Position numbers and translations under genes: made by a program
Shown here: positions 8,286 through 15,859 of the stretch, one piece after another
How the letters are laid out: the number at the start of each line of letters is the position of its first letter
Position numbering within the stretch: the first letter of the stretch is position 1
Notes under the pieces: generated by a model
What the model was told of the DNA's origin: nothing
Seen by the model: only the letters and a program-made list of their open reading frames with translations
Databases searched by the model: none
Source of the DNA: JBCBKU01 sp038521345
GTDB taxonomy: Bacteria > Pseudomonadota > Alphaproteobacteria > Rhodobacterales > Rhodobacteraceae
Direction of reading: 5' to 3'
Length of the DNA stretch: 64,000 nucleotides
Assembly: GCA_038521345.1 (NCBI GenBank)
Contig: JBCBKU010000006.1
Coordinates: forward strand, 62,001 to 126,000

Positions 8286-9086
8286 GTGAGTAAGAGTGAT
8301 TCGGGTTGCGATAGGCCCACCCGTGAAGGCACCCAGAAGTTTCCAAGTCATCAGCGCATCGAACGTCCGTCGATAGGTGTGGGCGGCATCCTCGACCTGG
8401 CCGGCATCGGGCGTTTCGAAATTTCCGCCGGCAGCGACCCTTGGGTGCGGCGCGTCGGTTCCGATCCGTGGCTACCGGCCAGCATGGTGCATTTGGGTGT
8501 CCCTTGTTTCACGCCCGGTGCACGCATCGATACGCCGTCCGGTCCGCGACCTGTTGAGAATCTCCTGCCCGGAGACCGCATCGTGACCCGTGACAGCGGG
8601 ACCAACATTATCCTCTGGATCGGGCGCAAGACCCTCAGTTGGTCGGATCTGCGCAGGAACCGGCACCTTGCCCCGGTGCTCTTGCGGGCAGGGTCGCTTG
8701 GCGATGACGTTCCGGCACGGGATATCCTCGTGAGCCCGAACCACCGGATTCTGGCCGAGACCGAGCGCTCGACCCTTTTTCACGCCGATCCCGAGGTCCT
8801 CGTTCCTGCCAAGCACCTTGTGGACAATCGCAACATCCTCGAAGTGGACGCCCTTGGGGTCACTTATCACCATTTTCTTTTTGACCGGCACGAAGTCGTG
8901 CATTCGGACGGGGTTTGGAGCGAGAGTTTTCAGCCCGCCGATTATACGCTTTCGGCGGTCGGCAATGCCCAACGGGCCGAGATCCTTGAATTGTTCCCGG
9001 ATCTGCGCGCGCCGGAGGGCATGGTGCGGTTCGAAGATGCGCGGCGGACGCTTCGCTGGCCGGACATGCGCCGGTGGCGTGACTGA
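8286..9086 (+). CDS. Hint-domain protein (Hint_2 type)
   Basis: A 266-residue protein whose central part is an intein/hedgehog-like Hint domain. It begins at a cysteine (CFTPGARIDTPSGPRPV, about 76-92) and continues LLPGDRIVT, then DILVSPNHRIL and YHHFLFDRHEVVHSDGVWSESF. The Cys is the expected nucleophile for the N-S acyl shift and the SPNHR histidine the assisting residue. About 75 residues precede the domain without a secretion signal and about 70 follow it. The start is a weak GTG; an ATG at 8484 just before the Cys block is an alternative. It lies next to a degenerate paralogue (9218-10015). The biological role of Rhodobacteraceae Hint_2 proteins is not known to me. Confidence 0.8.
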   Translation: MSKSDSGCDRPTREGTQKFPSHQRIERPSIGVGGILDLAGIGRFEISAGSDPWVRRVGSDPWLPASMVHLGVPCFTPGARIDTPSGPRPVENLLPGDRIVTRDSGTNIILWIGRKTLSWSDLRRNRHLAPVLLRAGSLGDDVPARDILVSPNHRILAETERSTLFHADPEVLVPAKHLVDNRNILEVDALGVTYHHFLFDRHEVVHSDGVWSESFQPADYTLSAVGNAQRAEILELFPDLRAPEGMVRFEDARRTLRWPDMRRWRD

Positions 9087-9217
9087 CCAGCTGACCTTTG
9101 CCGGTTGCCCCAATTCAGTGAACCTTTGCCTCAAATCCGACGCAGTTAACTTTTAGCTCGCAGGCTCGTCTTTACCCGGTTCCGTGATCGTGTCCGGGGT
9201 GAATTGAAAGTTTGCTT

Positions 9218-10015
9218 GTGTCGAATCTGAGTTCAAATCCCCTGCCGAGTGCCGACGAAGTCGGTGCGACGCCCGTGTATGTTGCCTCGCCGCTGCGGCG
9301 TCGGGGGCCGGCACCAGTTTTCGATGGCATCGATGGGGAAACGCTGCTCGACACGCCGGACGGCCCCCGCCCGGCACGGGAAATCGGACCAGGGGACGCC
9401 GTTCTGACCGGCGAGGGGCGGACCGAACGGGTGGCTGTCGTTTGGCACGTGCGCCTTGGAGCACAGGACGTCGACACATATCCGACGCGACGTCCGGTGA
9501 TCATACCCGCCGGATCGCTCGGTGCGGAGCGGCCGGCCGCCGATCTGATCCTCGGGCCCGACCAGATCGTCGTCCTCGACCTTCCCAGCGTCGCACATTT
9601 GTTCGGGCACCGAACCGCTCATGTTCGCGCCGGCGACCTGCCCGTCGCAGTGCCGCTGCGCCGGCCGGCAGATCTCCATCATTTCGCGTTCGAGCGCTTC
9701 GAAACCATTGCCACGCCGGGCCTCGCGCTTGGCGCCGCTTGCCCCGATCCCGATCGGATGACCTTGATGGACGAGGCGGATCGAAGCGCGCTTCTCGACG
9801 CCTTGCCCAGACTGGCGCATCGGGGCGCATTTGCCGCCTATGATGACGGGGCCCTGTTGCTCGATTCACGGGAATGCGCGGCAGCTCTCAACACCCTCTC
9901 GACCCGGGACGCGGTTCAGGCCACACTGGATGGCCATGAATTGCCCCATCCCATATCCCTGCCATGTCCGCTGAGCGAAGCGGCGCAGAGCGGATCCTCG
10001 CACTCGGCGCCCTGA
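9218..10015 (+). CDS. Degenerate Hint-domain paralogue lacking the catalytic residues
   Basis: A 265-residue protein that aligns by eye with the preceding Hint protein: LLDTPDGPRPAREIGPGDAVLT matches IDTPSGPRPVENLLPGDRIVT, IPAGSLGAERPAADLIL matches LRAGSLGDDVPARDILV, and HHFAFERFETI matches HHFLFDRHEVV. The block that should carry the nucleophile reads FDGIDGETLLDTP with no Cys, and SPNHR is replaced by GPDQI with no His. It is therefore predicted not to self-process. The GTG at 9218 is preferred over a TTG at 9212. The 3' end overlaps the next membrane-protein gene by 52 bases in another frame. Confidence 0.72.
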   Translation: MSNLSSNPLPSADEVGATPVYVASPLRRRGPAPVFDGIDGETLLDTPDGPRPAREIGPGDAVLTGEGRTERVAVVWHVRLGAQDVDTYPTRRPVIIPAGSLGAERPAADLILGPDQIVVLDLPSVAHLFGHRTAHVRAGDLPVAVPLRRPADLHHFAFERFETIATPGLALGAACPDPDRMTLMDEADRSALLDALPRLAHRGAFAAYDDGALLLDSRECAAALNTLSTRDAVQATLDGHELPHPISLPCPLSEAAQSGSSHSAP

Positions 10016-10377
10016 TCTGGTTCGGTGCGGGTTCGCTCGACTACGTCCTGACGCATGTTCAGGTGGGCTTCTACCTGCGCCTCTTCTCGGCCGATCAATT
10101 GGCATTCTACACCGGTCTTCCCGCCGCGGCGCATGCGGCATGGGCCGTCGGCGTTTGGGCTGGTCTCGCCGGTGCGATGACCTTCTGGTTCCGTGGATCG
10201 GGCGCGATCCTCTTCGGTCTGTCCACAGCGGGACTGGCCGGCCTGACAATCTGGGTCCTGCTCTTGGCGGATCCTGGCCTCCAGGACGTGACGGGACCCG
10301 CGGGGTCATTTCTGATGCTGGCCGCGGTTCTTGTCTCGGCTGCCTTGGCGGTCTGGACCGCGCGACCGCGTCCCTAG
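9964..10377 (+). CDS. Four-span membrane protein, function unknown
   Basis: A 137-residue protein with about four hydrophobic segments (near 9-28, 50-72, 76-102 and 112-132) and short polar loops. It starts inside the end of the degenerate Hint gene, suggesting translational coupling. Its TAG overlaps the stop codon of livM on the other strand by 4 bases. It resembles small uncharacterised proteobacterial membrane proteins, but no family is recognised with confidence. Confidence 0.7.
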   Translation: MSAERSGAERILALGALIWFGAGSLDYVLTHVQVGFYLRLFSADQLAFYTGLPAAAHAAWAVGVWAGLAGAMTFWFRGSGAILFGLSTAGLAGLTIWVLLLADPGLQDVTGPAGSFLMLAAVLVSAALAVWTARPRP

Positions 10378-11678
10378 CGTTCGGGGATCATGCCCCGGGG
10401 CGCGAAGCGCAACATCAACAACATGATCAGTCCCATGGTCAGAAGCCGCATCTGGGCGGCACTGTCCAGGAGATGCGCGGCTAGAGCCGAGTCCGGCGGC
10501 AGACCCGCGGTCACCACACCGAGAAGCCATAGACCGAAGGGTTCGACCATCACCCAGAGATACCAGATAAGGAATCCGCCCAGAACGGCACCGAAATTGT
10601 TCCCCGACCCGCCGACAATCACCATCACCCAGATCAGGAACGTGAAACGCAGCGGCTGATAGGACCCCGGGGTCAGCTGGCTGTCGAGGGTGGTCATCAT
10701 GGCACCGGCCATCCCGCAGATCGCACTTCCGAGAATGAAGATCTGCAAGTGCCGCGCCTTGACGTCCTTGCCCATGGCTTCGGCCGCGACCTCGTTGTCG
10801 CGGATGGCCCGCATCATCCGCCCCCACGGCGACTTGAGAGCAGCCTGCGCCAGCCAAAGAAGTGCCAGCAGAACCAGCGTGAACAGCGCGCCATAGGCCA
10901 GCTTGACGGTCAGAGCCGAGGTGGAAACAGGATCTAGGCCCAGCGATGCCACGCGATCGAGAAATGCAGGATCTGCCTGCAGATCGACCTCATAGGGCAC
11001 GGGCCGCGGGATGCCGACGACGTTCTTCACGCCACGACTCAGCCAGTCTTCGTTCTTCAAAACGGCTATAATGATCTCGGCGATCCCGAGCGTGGCGATG
11101 GCAAGGTAATCGGCGCGGAGGCCAAGGGCCGTTTTTCCAACGACCCAGGCCGCACCCGCTGCCAGAAGCCCGCCGATGGGCCAGGCAATAATAACCGGCA
11201 GGCCGAGCCCACCGAGATATCCCGTGCCCGCGGGATTGACCGCCTCGACGGCGTCGCGGGCCGGATCGAAAACCCCGCGATAGATGAAGTAGCCGGCGAT
11301 GATGATGGCGAGAGTGACGAGGCCGCGCAGGCGCGACGGGGGCAGGCGGCTCCACGCCAAGATGGCCGCCGTGATCGTCGCGGCCCCGAGGGCAAGGCCG
11401 AGAAGCAAACGCGGGCCGCCAGCTGCCCAGGCTTCGGTCGTGGGTGGCATAGAGACAAGGACCGCGGCCAGCCCGCCCAGAGCGACGAATCCCATCACGC
11501 CGATGTTGAAGAGGCCTGCAAAGCCCCACTGCATGTTCAGCCCGATCGCCATAATGGCCGAGATGAGACCCATGTTCAGGATGCCAAGGGCCACGTTCCA
11601 GTTGTCGGTGAACCCGGTGGACAGGATCAGGCCGAAGACGGCGGCAAAGAGAAGGGCGTTGCGCAGCGCCGGGGTCAT
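10374..11678 (-). CDS. livM: Branched-chain amino acid-type ABC transporter permease (LivM-like)
   Basis: A 434-residue inner-membrane permease. Family features are the early motif MAIGLNMQWGFAGLFNIGVMG, LGLRADYLAIATLGIAEI, and the coupling loop AIRDNEVAAEAMGKDVKARHLQIF. The ATG at 11678 is chosen because GGGGAG precedes it closely and it forms a 4-base overlap with the livH stop. It is somewhat longer than usual for LivM, with extra membrane segments around residues 75-140. No binding-protein gene is in the window, so the substrate is unknown. HAAT-type transporters of this family also carry amides and urea. Confidence 0.9.
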   Translation of the reverse strand: MTPALRNALLFAAVFGLILSTGFTDNWNVALGILNMGLISAIMAIGLNMQWGFAGLFNIGVMGFVALGGLAAVLVSMPPTTEAWAAGGPRLLLGLALGAATITAAILAWSRLPPSRLRGLVTLAIIIAGYFIYRGVFDPARDAVEAVNPAGTGYLGGLGLPVIIAWPIGGLLAAGAAWVVGKTALGLRADYLAIATLGIAEIIIAVLKNEDWLSRGVKNVVGIPRPVPYEVDLQADPAFLDRVASLGLDPVSTSALTVKLAYGALFTLVLLALLWLAQAALKSPWGRMMRAIRDNEVAAEAMGKDVKARHLQIFILGSAICGMAGAMMTTLDSQLTPGSYQPLRFTFLIWVMVIVGGSGNNFGAVLGGFLIWYLWVMVEPFGLWLLGVVTAGLPPDSALAAHLLDSAAQMRLLTMGLIMLLMLRFAPRGMIPER

Positions 11679-12685
11679 GTGGATCTCCCCGCAAAAAGGC
11701 CCGTAGGTCGGATCAGAAGAACAACGATCAGGATCGCGAAGGACACGGCGAACTTGTAATCCGTGGTCAGAAGCTGGACGAGCCCGTCCGGTTCCCAAGC
11801 CTCTGGCAGGAGATACCCAAGCACCTTGCGTAGCGGGTACGTGATCGCGATCTCGGCGAAAGCGATGAGGTATCCACCCACGATGGCGCCAACCGGGCTG
11901 CCGATGCCGCCGACGATGGCCGCCGCGAAGATCGGCAGAAGAAGCTGGAAATACGTGAAGGGTTTGAAGCCTTTGTCGAGGCCGTACAGGACCCCGGCCA
12001 CGGTGGCGAGGATCGCCACGATGATCCACGTCGTCATCACCACACGCTCGGGATTGATGCCCGACAAAAGTGCGAGATCCTCGTTGTCGGCGAAGGCGCG
12101 CATCGACTTGCCGGTTCGGGTCCGGTTCAGGAACCAAAAGAGAATGGCCACAACGATGATCGCCGTCACGAAGGTAATAACGGTGGTGGTGCGGATGGCG
12201 AGCCCTTCGGCCAAGCCGCTCATGTCGCGAAACTCACGCGCGGAGATGATGAAACGTTCCCCATCGGCGAAGCGCTGGTCATCTGGTCCGATCACGAAAC
12301 GGACAAGCCCGTTCATGACGAACATCACCCCCATGGACACGATGACCAGGATCACGGGTGCCGCCCGTGCGGCGCGGTAGAACCGGTACACGATGCGGTC
12401 CGTTGCCAGCACAAGAAGGATCGTGGCAGCTATGCCCGCTGGAAGGGCCAGAAGGGCCGTGGGAAGTGGCCCCAGAGAGACTCCGGCGCCCTGCAGGGCC
12501 CACGTGACGAGGATGGTGATCATCGCGCCGAATGCCATCGTGTCGCCATGGGCGAAGTTCGAGAATCGTAGGATCCCGTAGATCAGCGTCACGCCCAAAG
12601 CACCAAGCGCCAGCTGACTGCCATACGAGATCGCGGGCACGATCACGAAGTTGGCCAGCACGATAACCGCGTTTAGAAGCTCCAT
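11675..12685 (-). CDS. livH: Branched-chain amino acid-type ABC transporter permease (LivH-like)
   Basis: A 336-residue permease with about eight hydrophobic segments. LALGALGVTLIYGILRFSNFAHGD is the LivH N-terminal hallmark, and MRAFADNEDLALLSGINPERVV is the coupling loop. It overlaps livM by ATGA, consistent with translational coupling. The two small paralogous genes at 12711-13522 lie immediately upstream on the same strand, 25 bases away, and are probably co-transcribed. Confidence 0.92.
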   Translation of the reverse strand: MELLNAVIVLANFVIVPAISYGSQLALGALGVTLIYGILRFSNFAHGDTMAFGAMITILVTWALQGAGVSLGPLPTALLALPAGIAATILLVLATDRIVYRFYRAARAAPVILVIVSMGVMFVMNGLVRFVIGPDDQRFADGERFIISAREFRDMSGLAEGLAIRTTTVITFVTAIIVVAILFWFLNRTRTGKSMRAFADNEDLALLSGINPERVVMTTWIIVAILATVAGVLYGLDKGFKPFTYFQLLLPIFAAAIVGGIGSPVGAIVGGYLIAFAEIAITYPLRKVLGYLLPEAWEPDGLVQLLTTDYKFAVSFAILIVVLLIRPTGLFAGRST

Positions 12686-12710
12686 ATCCCCCCCAAGGCC
12701 CTGGCGCCCC

Positions 12711-13130
12711 TCAGGGCCCTAACCAGCGTCCGATCAGATCACCGGCGTCATGGCATCGCCCAATATGGGTTACCTGGGCCAGCGGGCTCTCCTTGGTCGT
12801 CGCCCAGAGAACGTTCAGCGCCGCATCTCCGTTCTCGGCCACGCCAAGGGTATAGATCACCCGCCGCTCTGCCATGCCGCGGATCATTACGTCCCGCTGG
12901 GGCGTCGTGGTAATGGCGCCTGCAACACCTTGCAACGTCATCTTGTCGTCGACGGTCATTTCCACCCCATGAAGGCCCGTGGCGTGCTGCATCGGGACCG
13001 GAGCAACACGAAGCGAGATGGGTGCGGCTCCCGACTCGGGCTGAAACCGGCATTCGAGGGGACCGGATACCGGCAGGGCGACGCTGTCAATCGCACCGGT
13101 GGCCAGAAGCGCGAGGAGCGCGCCGGTCAT
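12711..13130 (-). CDS. Small exported protein in the liv cluster, paralogue of its neighbour
   Basis: A 139-residue protein. The N-terminus (MTGALLALLATGAIDSVA) looks like a short signal peptide, although it has little positive charge. The mature part carries two cysteines (LECRF and IGRCHD) that could form a disulfide. By eye it aligns with the product of 13127-13522: [LF]EC.F near the start, TP.RDV..R in the middle, Y.L.V..[ND]G.A.L, and a C-terminal G.C plus RWL. It overlaps that gene by ATGA and precedes livH by 25 bases. No known family is recognised. Confidence 0.7.
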   Translation of the reverse strand: MTGALLALLATGAIDSVALPVSGPLECRFQPESGAAPISLRVAPVPMQHATGLHGVEMTVDDKMTLQGVAGAITTTPQRDVMIRGMAERRVIYTLGVAENGDAALNVLWATTKESPLAQVTHIGRCHDAGDLIGRWLGP

Positions 13131-13522
13131 CTGGACAGCCAGCGGCGCAGGGTTTCTTCATGTCCCGTGCATATGCCCTCGCGCGTGACGATCTCGGCGT
13201 CCGAATGACCGGCACGGGTGTGCAGGACCGCCCAGCCATCGTCGCGCACCGCAAGGAGATACGTGACGTTTGTGCGCGTGGTGACCCGAAGAAGAACGTC
13301 CCGCTCTGGCGTGTCGGCATAGGCAATGCCGAAGCCATCCGCACTTTCAGCGCCCAAAAACAGACTGACCGCAAAGCGCCCGGGGCCGGCGCGGCCATGA
13401 CGCGCGGAAAGGCGCAGTTCCACCGGTGGCGCCGCATCATCCGCAAACGCGCACTCAAAGGGTTCGGTTTTTGGAATATGCGGATCCAGAAGAAGCGGGA
13501 TCAGCAGTGCTTCGGCCATCAT
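13127..13522 (-). CDS. Small protein in the liv cluster, paralogue of its neighbour
   Basis: A 131-residue protein with a short hydrophobic N-terminus (MMAEALLIPLLLDP) that is a poor signal peptide, and two cysteines (FECAF and EGICTG) placed as in the paralogue at 12711-13130. Both end in RWL plus two residues. The pair overlaps by 4 bases and is transcribed with livH and livM. The function is unknown. Location between permease and ATPase genes suggests a transporter-associated role, but this is inference. Confidence 0.68.
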   Translation of the reverse strand: MMAEALLIPLLLDPHIPKTEPFECAFADDAAPPVELRLSARHGRAGPGRFAVSLFLGAESADGFGIAYADTPERDVLLRVTTRTNVTYLLAVRDDGWAVLHTRAGHSDAEIVTREGICTGHEETLRRWLSR

Positions 13523-13858
13523 CTGCGGTCGTCCTCCAGCAATTACCCTCGTGACCCCCGGCGGAGAATCGCTCAGCCAAGGACATATCCGGGCATGCTA
13601 CGCAGGAATTCGCCGGTCTCGCGCCAGAAGTGGCGGAGTGTCGCGGACCCAGACCAGATCCATCCCGGGATTGTGGCTTTTTCGTCCGCCGCGCTGCGGC
13701 ACTTGCCTCTCAAGCGGGCGCAATAAGGATCAGGCTGCGGATTGTCCCCGTGACGGCGACAATGAGGCGGAATCCGGTCTTTCTCGACGCAAAACCCATG
13801 CAGCAATGCTAGCAACGGGAGAGCTTTTGGAGCCGAAACCGCAACGGTGGGAACAGAC
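13523..13858. other. Intergenic region, shared upstream region of divergent genes
   Basis: About 335 bases between the start of the minus-strand small gene and the start of the pilin-like gene. Frames running through it overlap and have no protein-like composition. No tRNA or strong terminator was seen. It presumably carries promoters for both directions, but no clear -35/-10 pair can be assigned. Confidence 0.4.
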
Positions 13859-14053
13859 ATGCCGGATTTCGCACGTATCCTGAACACTTTTGCCCGCAAT
13901 GATGATGGTGCGGTGACCGTGGATTGGGTCGTCCTGACCGCCGCGATCATCGGGCTGGCCTTGTTCGTTATCGCGCTGGTTACGAATTCTTCCGTGACGC
14001 TTGGCGACAACATTTCCGAGGCGGTCACGATCAGCCCCCTTGGCGGGGGCTAG
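13859..14053 (+). CDS. Flp-pilin-like small membrane protein
   Basis: A 64-residue protein: a polar N-terminus, then DDGAVTVDWVVLTAAIIGLAL and a continuous hydrophobic helix, then a short polar tail ending PLGGG. This resembles Flp/type IVb pilins, in which a conserved acidic residue follows the cleavage site at the start of the helix. The ATG at 13859 is preferred over a GTG at 13847 because GGTGGGAA precedes it. It lies on the opposite strand to the flanking liv genes. No tad/cpa assembly genes are present in the window. Confidence 0.65.
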   Translation: MPDFARILNTFARNDDGAVTVDWVVLTAAIIGLALFVIALVTNSSVTLGDNISEAVTISPLGGG

Positions 14054-14065
14054 GCCCGCCGCGGC

Positions 14066-14887
14066 TCAGCCGCCAAGAAAACTGCGCCGTACGTCGTCAT
14101 CGGCCAGCAATGCGGCGCCGGTATCTGTATAGGCATTGCGCCCCTGAACCAGCACGAAGCCCCGATCTGCGATCTCGAGCGCTTGGCGCGCGTTCTGCTC
14201 GACCATCAGGATCGAAATACCGGTTCGCGCCACCTCGATGATCCGGTCGAACAACTCATCCATGACAATGGGTGAGACGCCTGCCGTTGGTTCGTCCAGC
14301 ATCAGAACCTGCGGGCGTGTCATCAGGGCCCGCCCCACGGCGACCTGCTGGCGCTGCCCGCCCGACAATTCCCCGGCCTTCTGGCGTCGCTTGTTCTTTA
14401 AGATTGGGAAAAGGTCATAGACCTGCTCCATCGTCCCGGTGATGTCGTCGCGACGCAGGAACGCTCCCATCTCAAGGTTCTCTTCGACGGTCATGGACGT
14501 GAAGATGTTCGCAGTCTGCGGTACGAAGGCCATTCCCTCGGCGACGCGCGCCTGGGGACTGAGACCGGTGATGTCGCGGCCGCCGATCCGGACCGAGCCG
14601 CCGCGCAGGGTCAGCATGCCGAAAACCGCCTTCATGGCGGTGGACTTGCCTGCCCCGTTTGGCCCGACAATGACGGCAATCTGGCCTTCATCCACCGAGA
14701 TCGTGCAGTCGTGCAGGATATCGGCAGCCCCGTATCCGCCGGTCATCGCCTCACCGATCAGGTAGGGGCCGGGGACACCCTCGGCGACCGTGCCGCCCCC
14801 GGCGGGTTCAAAGGTTTGTCCGGGCCGCGGGTTCGCGATACTGCGGTCGCGGTTCCCCCGGTCGTCCCGGTACGCATTGCCGCTCAT
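14066..14887 (-). CDS. livF: Branched-chain amino acid-type ABC transporter ATPase (LivF-like)
   Basis: A 273-residue ATPase. Walker A GPNGAGKST (about 74-82), Q-loop FVPQTANIF, signature LSGGQRQQVAVGRAL, Walker B VLMLDEPTAGVSP, then the H-loop region ILMVEQNARQALEIADRG, where LivF has Glu-Gln after Val. About 40 residues precede the usual start of the family (polar, Gly/Pro/Arg-rich) and may be a real extension or a misplaced start. It follows livG after 46 bases. Confidence 0.92.
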   Translation of the reverse strand: MSGNAYRDDRGNRDRSIANPRPGQTFEPAGGGTVAEGVPGPYLIGEAMTGGYGAADILHDCTISVDEGQIAVIVGPNGAGKSTAMKAVFGMLTLRGGSVRIGGRDITGLSPQARVAEGMAFVPQTANIFTSMTVEENLEMGAFLRRDDITGTMEQVYDLFPILKNKRRQKAGELSGGQRQQVAVGRALMTRPQVLMLDEPTAGVSPIVMDELFDRIIEVARTGISILMVEQNARQALEIADRGFVLVQGRNAYTDTGAALLADDDVRRSFLGG

Positions 14888-14933
14888 GCGAGGGCCCCGC
14901 CGGCCGGTGGGGATGAAGATCCGACACGTGGTC

Positions 14934-15722
14934 TCATGCCGATGCCTCCGCCTTGGCCTTGTTTTTCAGGCCCGTACCCAAATACGCCTCGATCACCTGT
15001 TCGTTGGCCTTGATCTCGTCGATCGTGCCCTCGGCAAGAACCTTGCCCTCGGCCATGACGATGACCGGATCGCAAAGGCGTGCGATGAAATCCATATCGT
15101 GTTCGATCAGGCAGAATGTGTATCCACGCTCCCGGTTCAGCCGTTCGATCGCTTCTGCGATGGTTCCGAGAAGGGTCCGGTTCACGCCGGCTCCGACCTC
15201 GTCCAGAAATACGATCTTGGCGTCGACCATCATCGTGCGGCCAAGTTCCAGCAGCTTTTTCTGCCCACCGGAGAGATTGCCGGCCTTTTCTTCGGCCAGA
15301 TGCGCAATGGTCAGAAAGTCCAGAACCTCGTCCGCCTTTTCTGCCAGCGCCCGGTCCTCGGCCGCGACCTGACCGCGTCGGAACCACGCATTCCAGAGAT
15401 TTTCGCCGGCCTGAGCACCGGGAACCATCATCAAATTCTCGCGTACGCTCATCGTTGAAAACTCGTGGGCGATCTGGAACGTGCGCAGGAGGCCTTTGTG
15501 AAACAGCGTATGTGGCGGCAATCCCGTGATATCTTCACCGGCCATGGTCACGCGCCCGCCACTTGGCGTAAGAACGCCCGCTATAACATTGAAAAGTGTG
15601 GTTTTCCCCGCCCCATTTGGGCCGATAAGACCGGTGATCGAACCCTCGGCAATCGTCAGCGATGCACCGTCGACGGCACGGAAGCCACCGAAATGTTTCT
15701 CTAGGTTCTCGACAACGATCAT
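14934..15722 (-). CDS. livG: Branched-chain amino acid-type ABC transporter ATPase (LivG-like)
   Basis: A 262-residue ATPase. MIVVENLEKHFGGFRAVDGASL is the LivG opening, followed by Walker A GPNGAGKTT, the LivG-specific RTFQIAHEFSTMSVRENLMM, signature LSGGQKKLLELGRTMM, Walker B IVFLDEVGAGVN and H-loop LIEHDMDFI. The signature is LSGGQKK, and Walker B ends DEV rather than DEP. The ATG at 15722 is the family start. It appears to be the first liv gene on the minus strand, divergent from the sugar dehydrogenase gene. Confidence 0.92.
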   Translation of the reverse strand: MIVVENLEKHFGGFRAVDGASLTIAEGSITGLIGPNGAGKTTLFNVIAGVLTPSGGRVTMAGEDITGLPPHTLFHKGLLRTFQIAHEFSTMSVRENLMMVPGAQAGENLWNAWFRRGQVAAEDRALAEKADEVLDFLTIAHLAEEKAGNLSGGQKKLLELGRTMMVDAKIVFLDEVGAGVNRTLLGTIAEAIERLNRERGYTFCLIEHDMDFIARLCDPVIVMAEGKVLAEGTIDEIKANEQVIEAYLGTGLKNKAKAEASA

Positions 15723-15859
15723 CGGCGGCGGCCCTTGTGGCGTGGTGCGACCGAACCCTAGTCGCGCGTCCCGGGAATGAAAAGCCGTGGCGGGCGGGGT
15801 GCCGTCGCGCCGATGGCGCCCTATCTCTGGCCAAGATGCACGCCGCCACGGAGATCCCC

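Noticed and set aside
7697..8293. A 198-codon open frame between the MttB-family gene and the Hint gene.
   Set aside because: Composition is not protein-like, other frames overlap it, there is no ribosome-binding site, and it runs through the nested inverted repeat.
10374..12137. A 587-residue version of LivM starting at 12137.
   Set aside because: The first 153 residues overlap livH in another frame and are Arg/Pro-rich noise. The ATG at 11678 has a ribosome-binding site and the ATGA coupling.
13610..13690. A tRNA-like stretch in the intergenic region before the pilin-like gene.
   Set aside because: No T-loop consensus and no foldable acceptor stem could be found.
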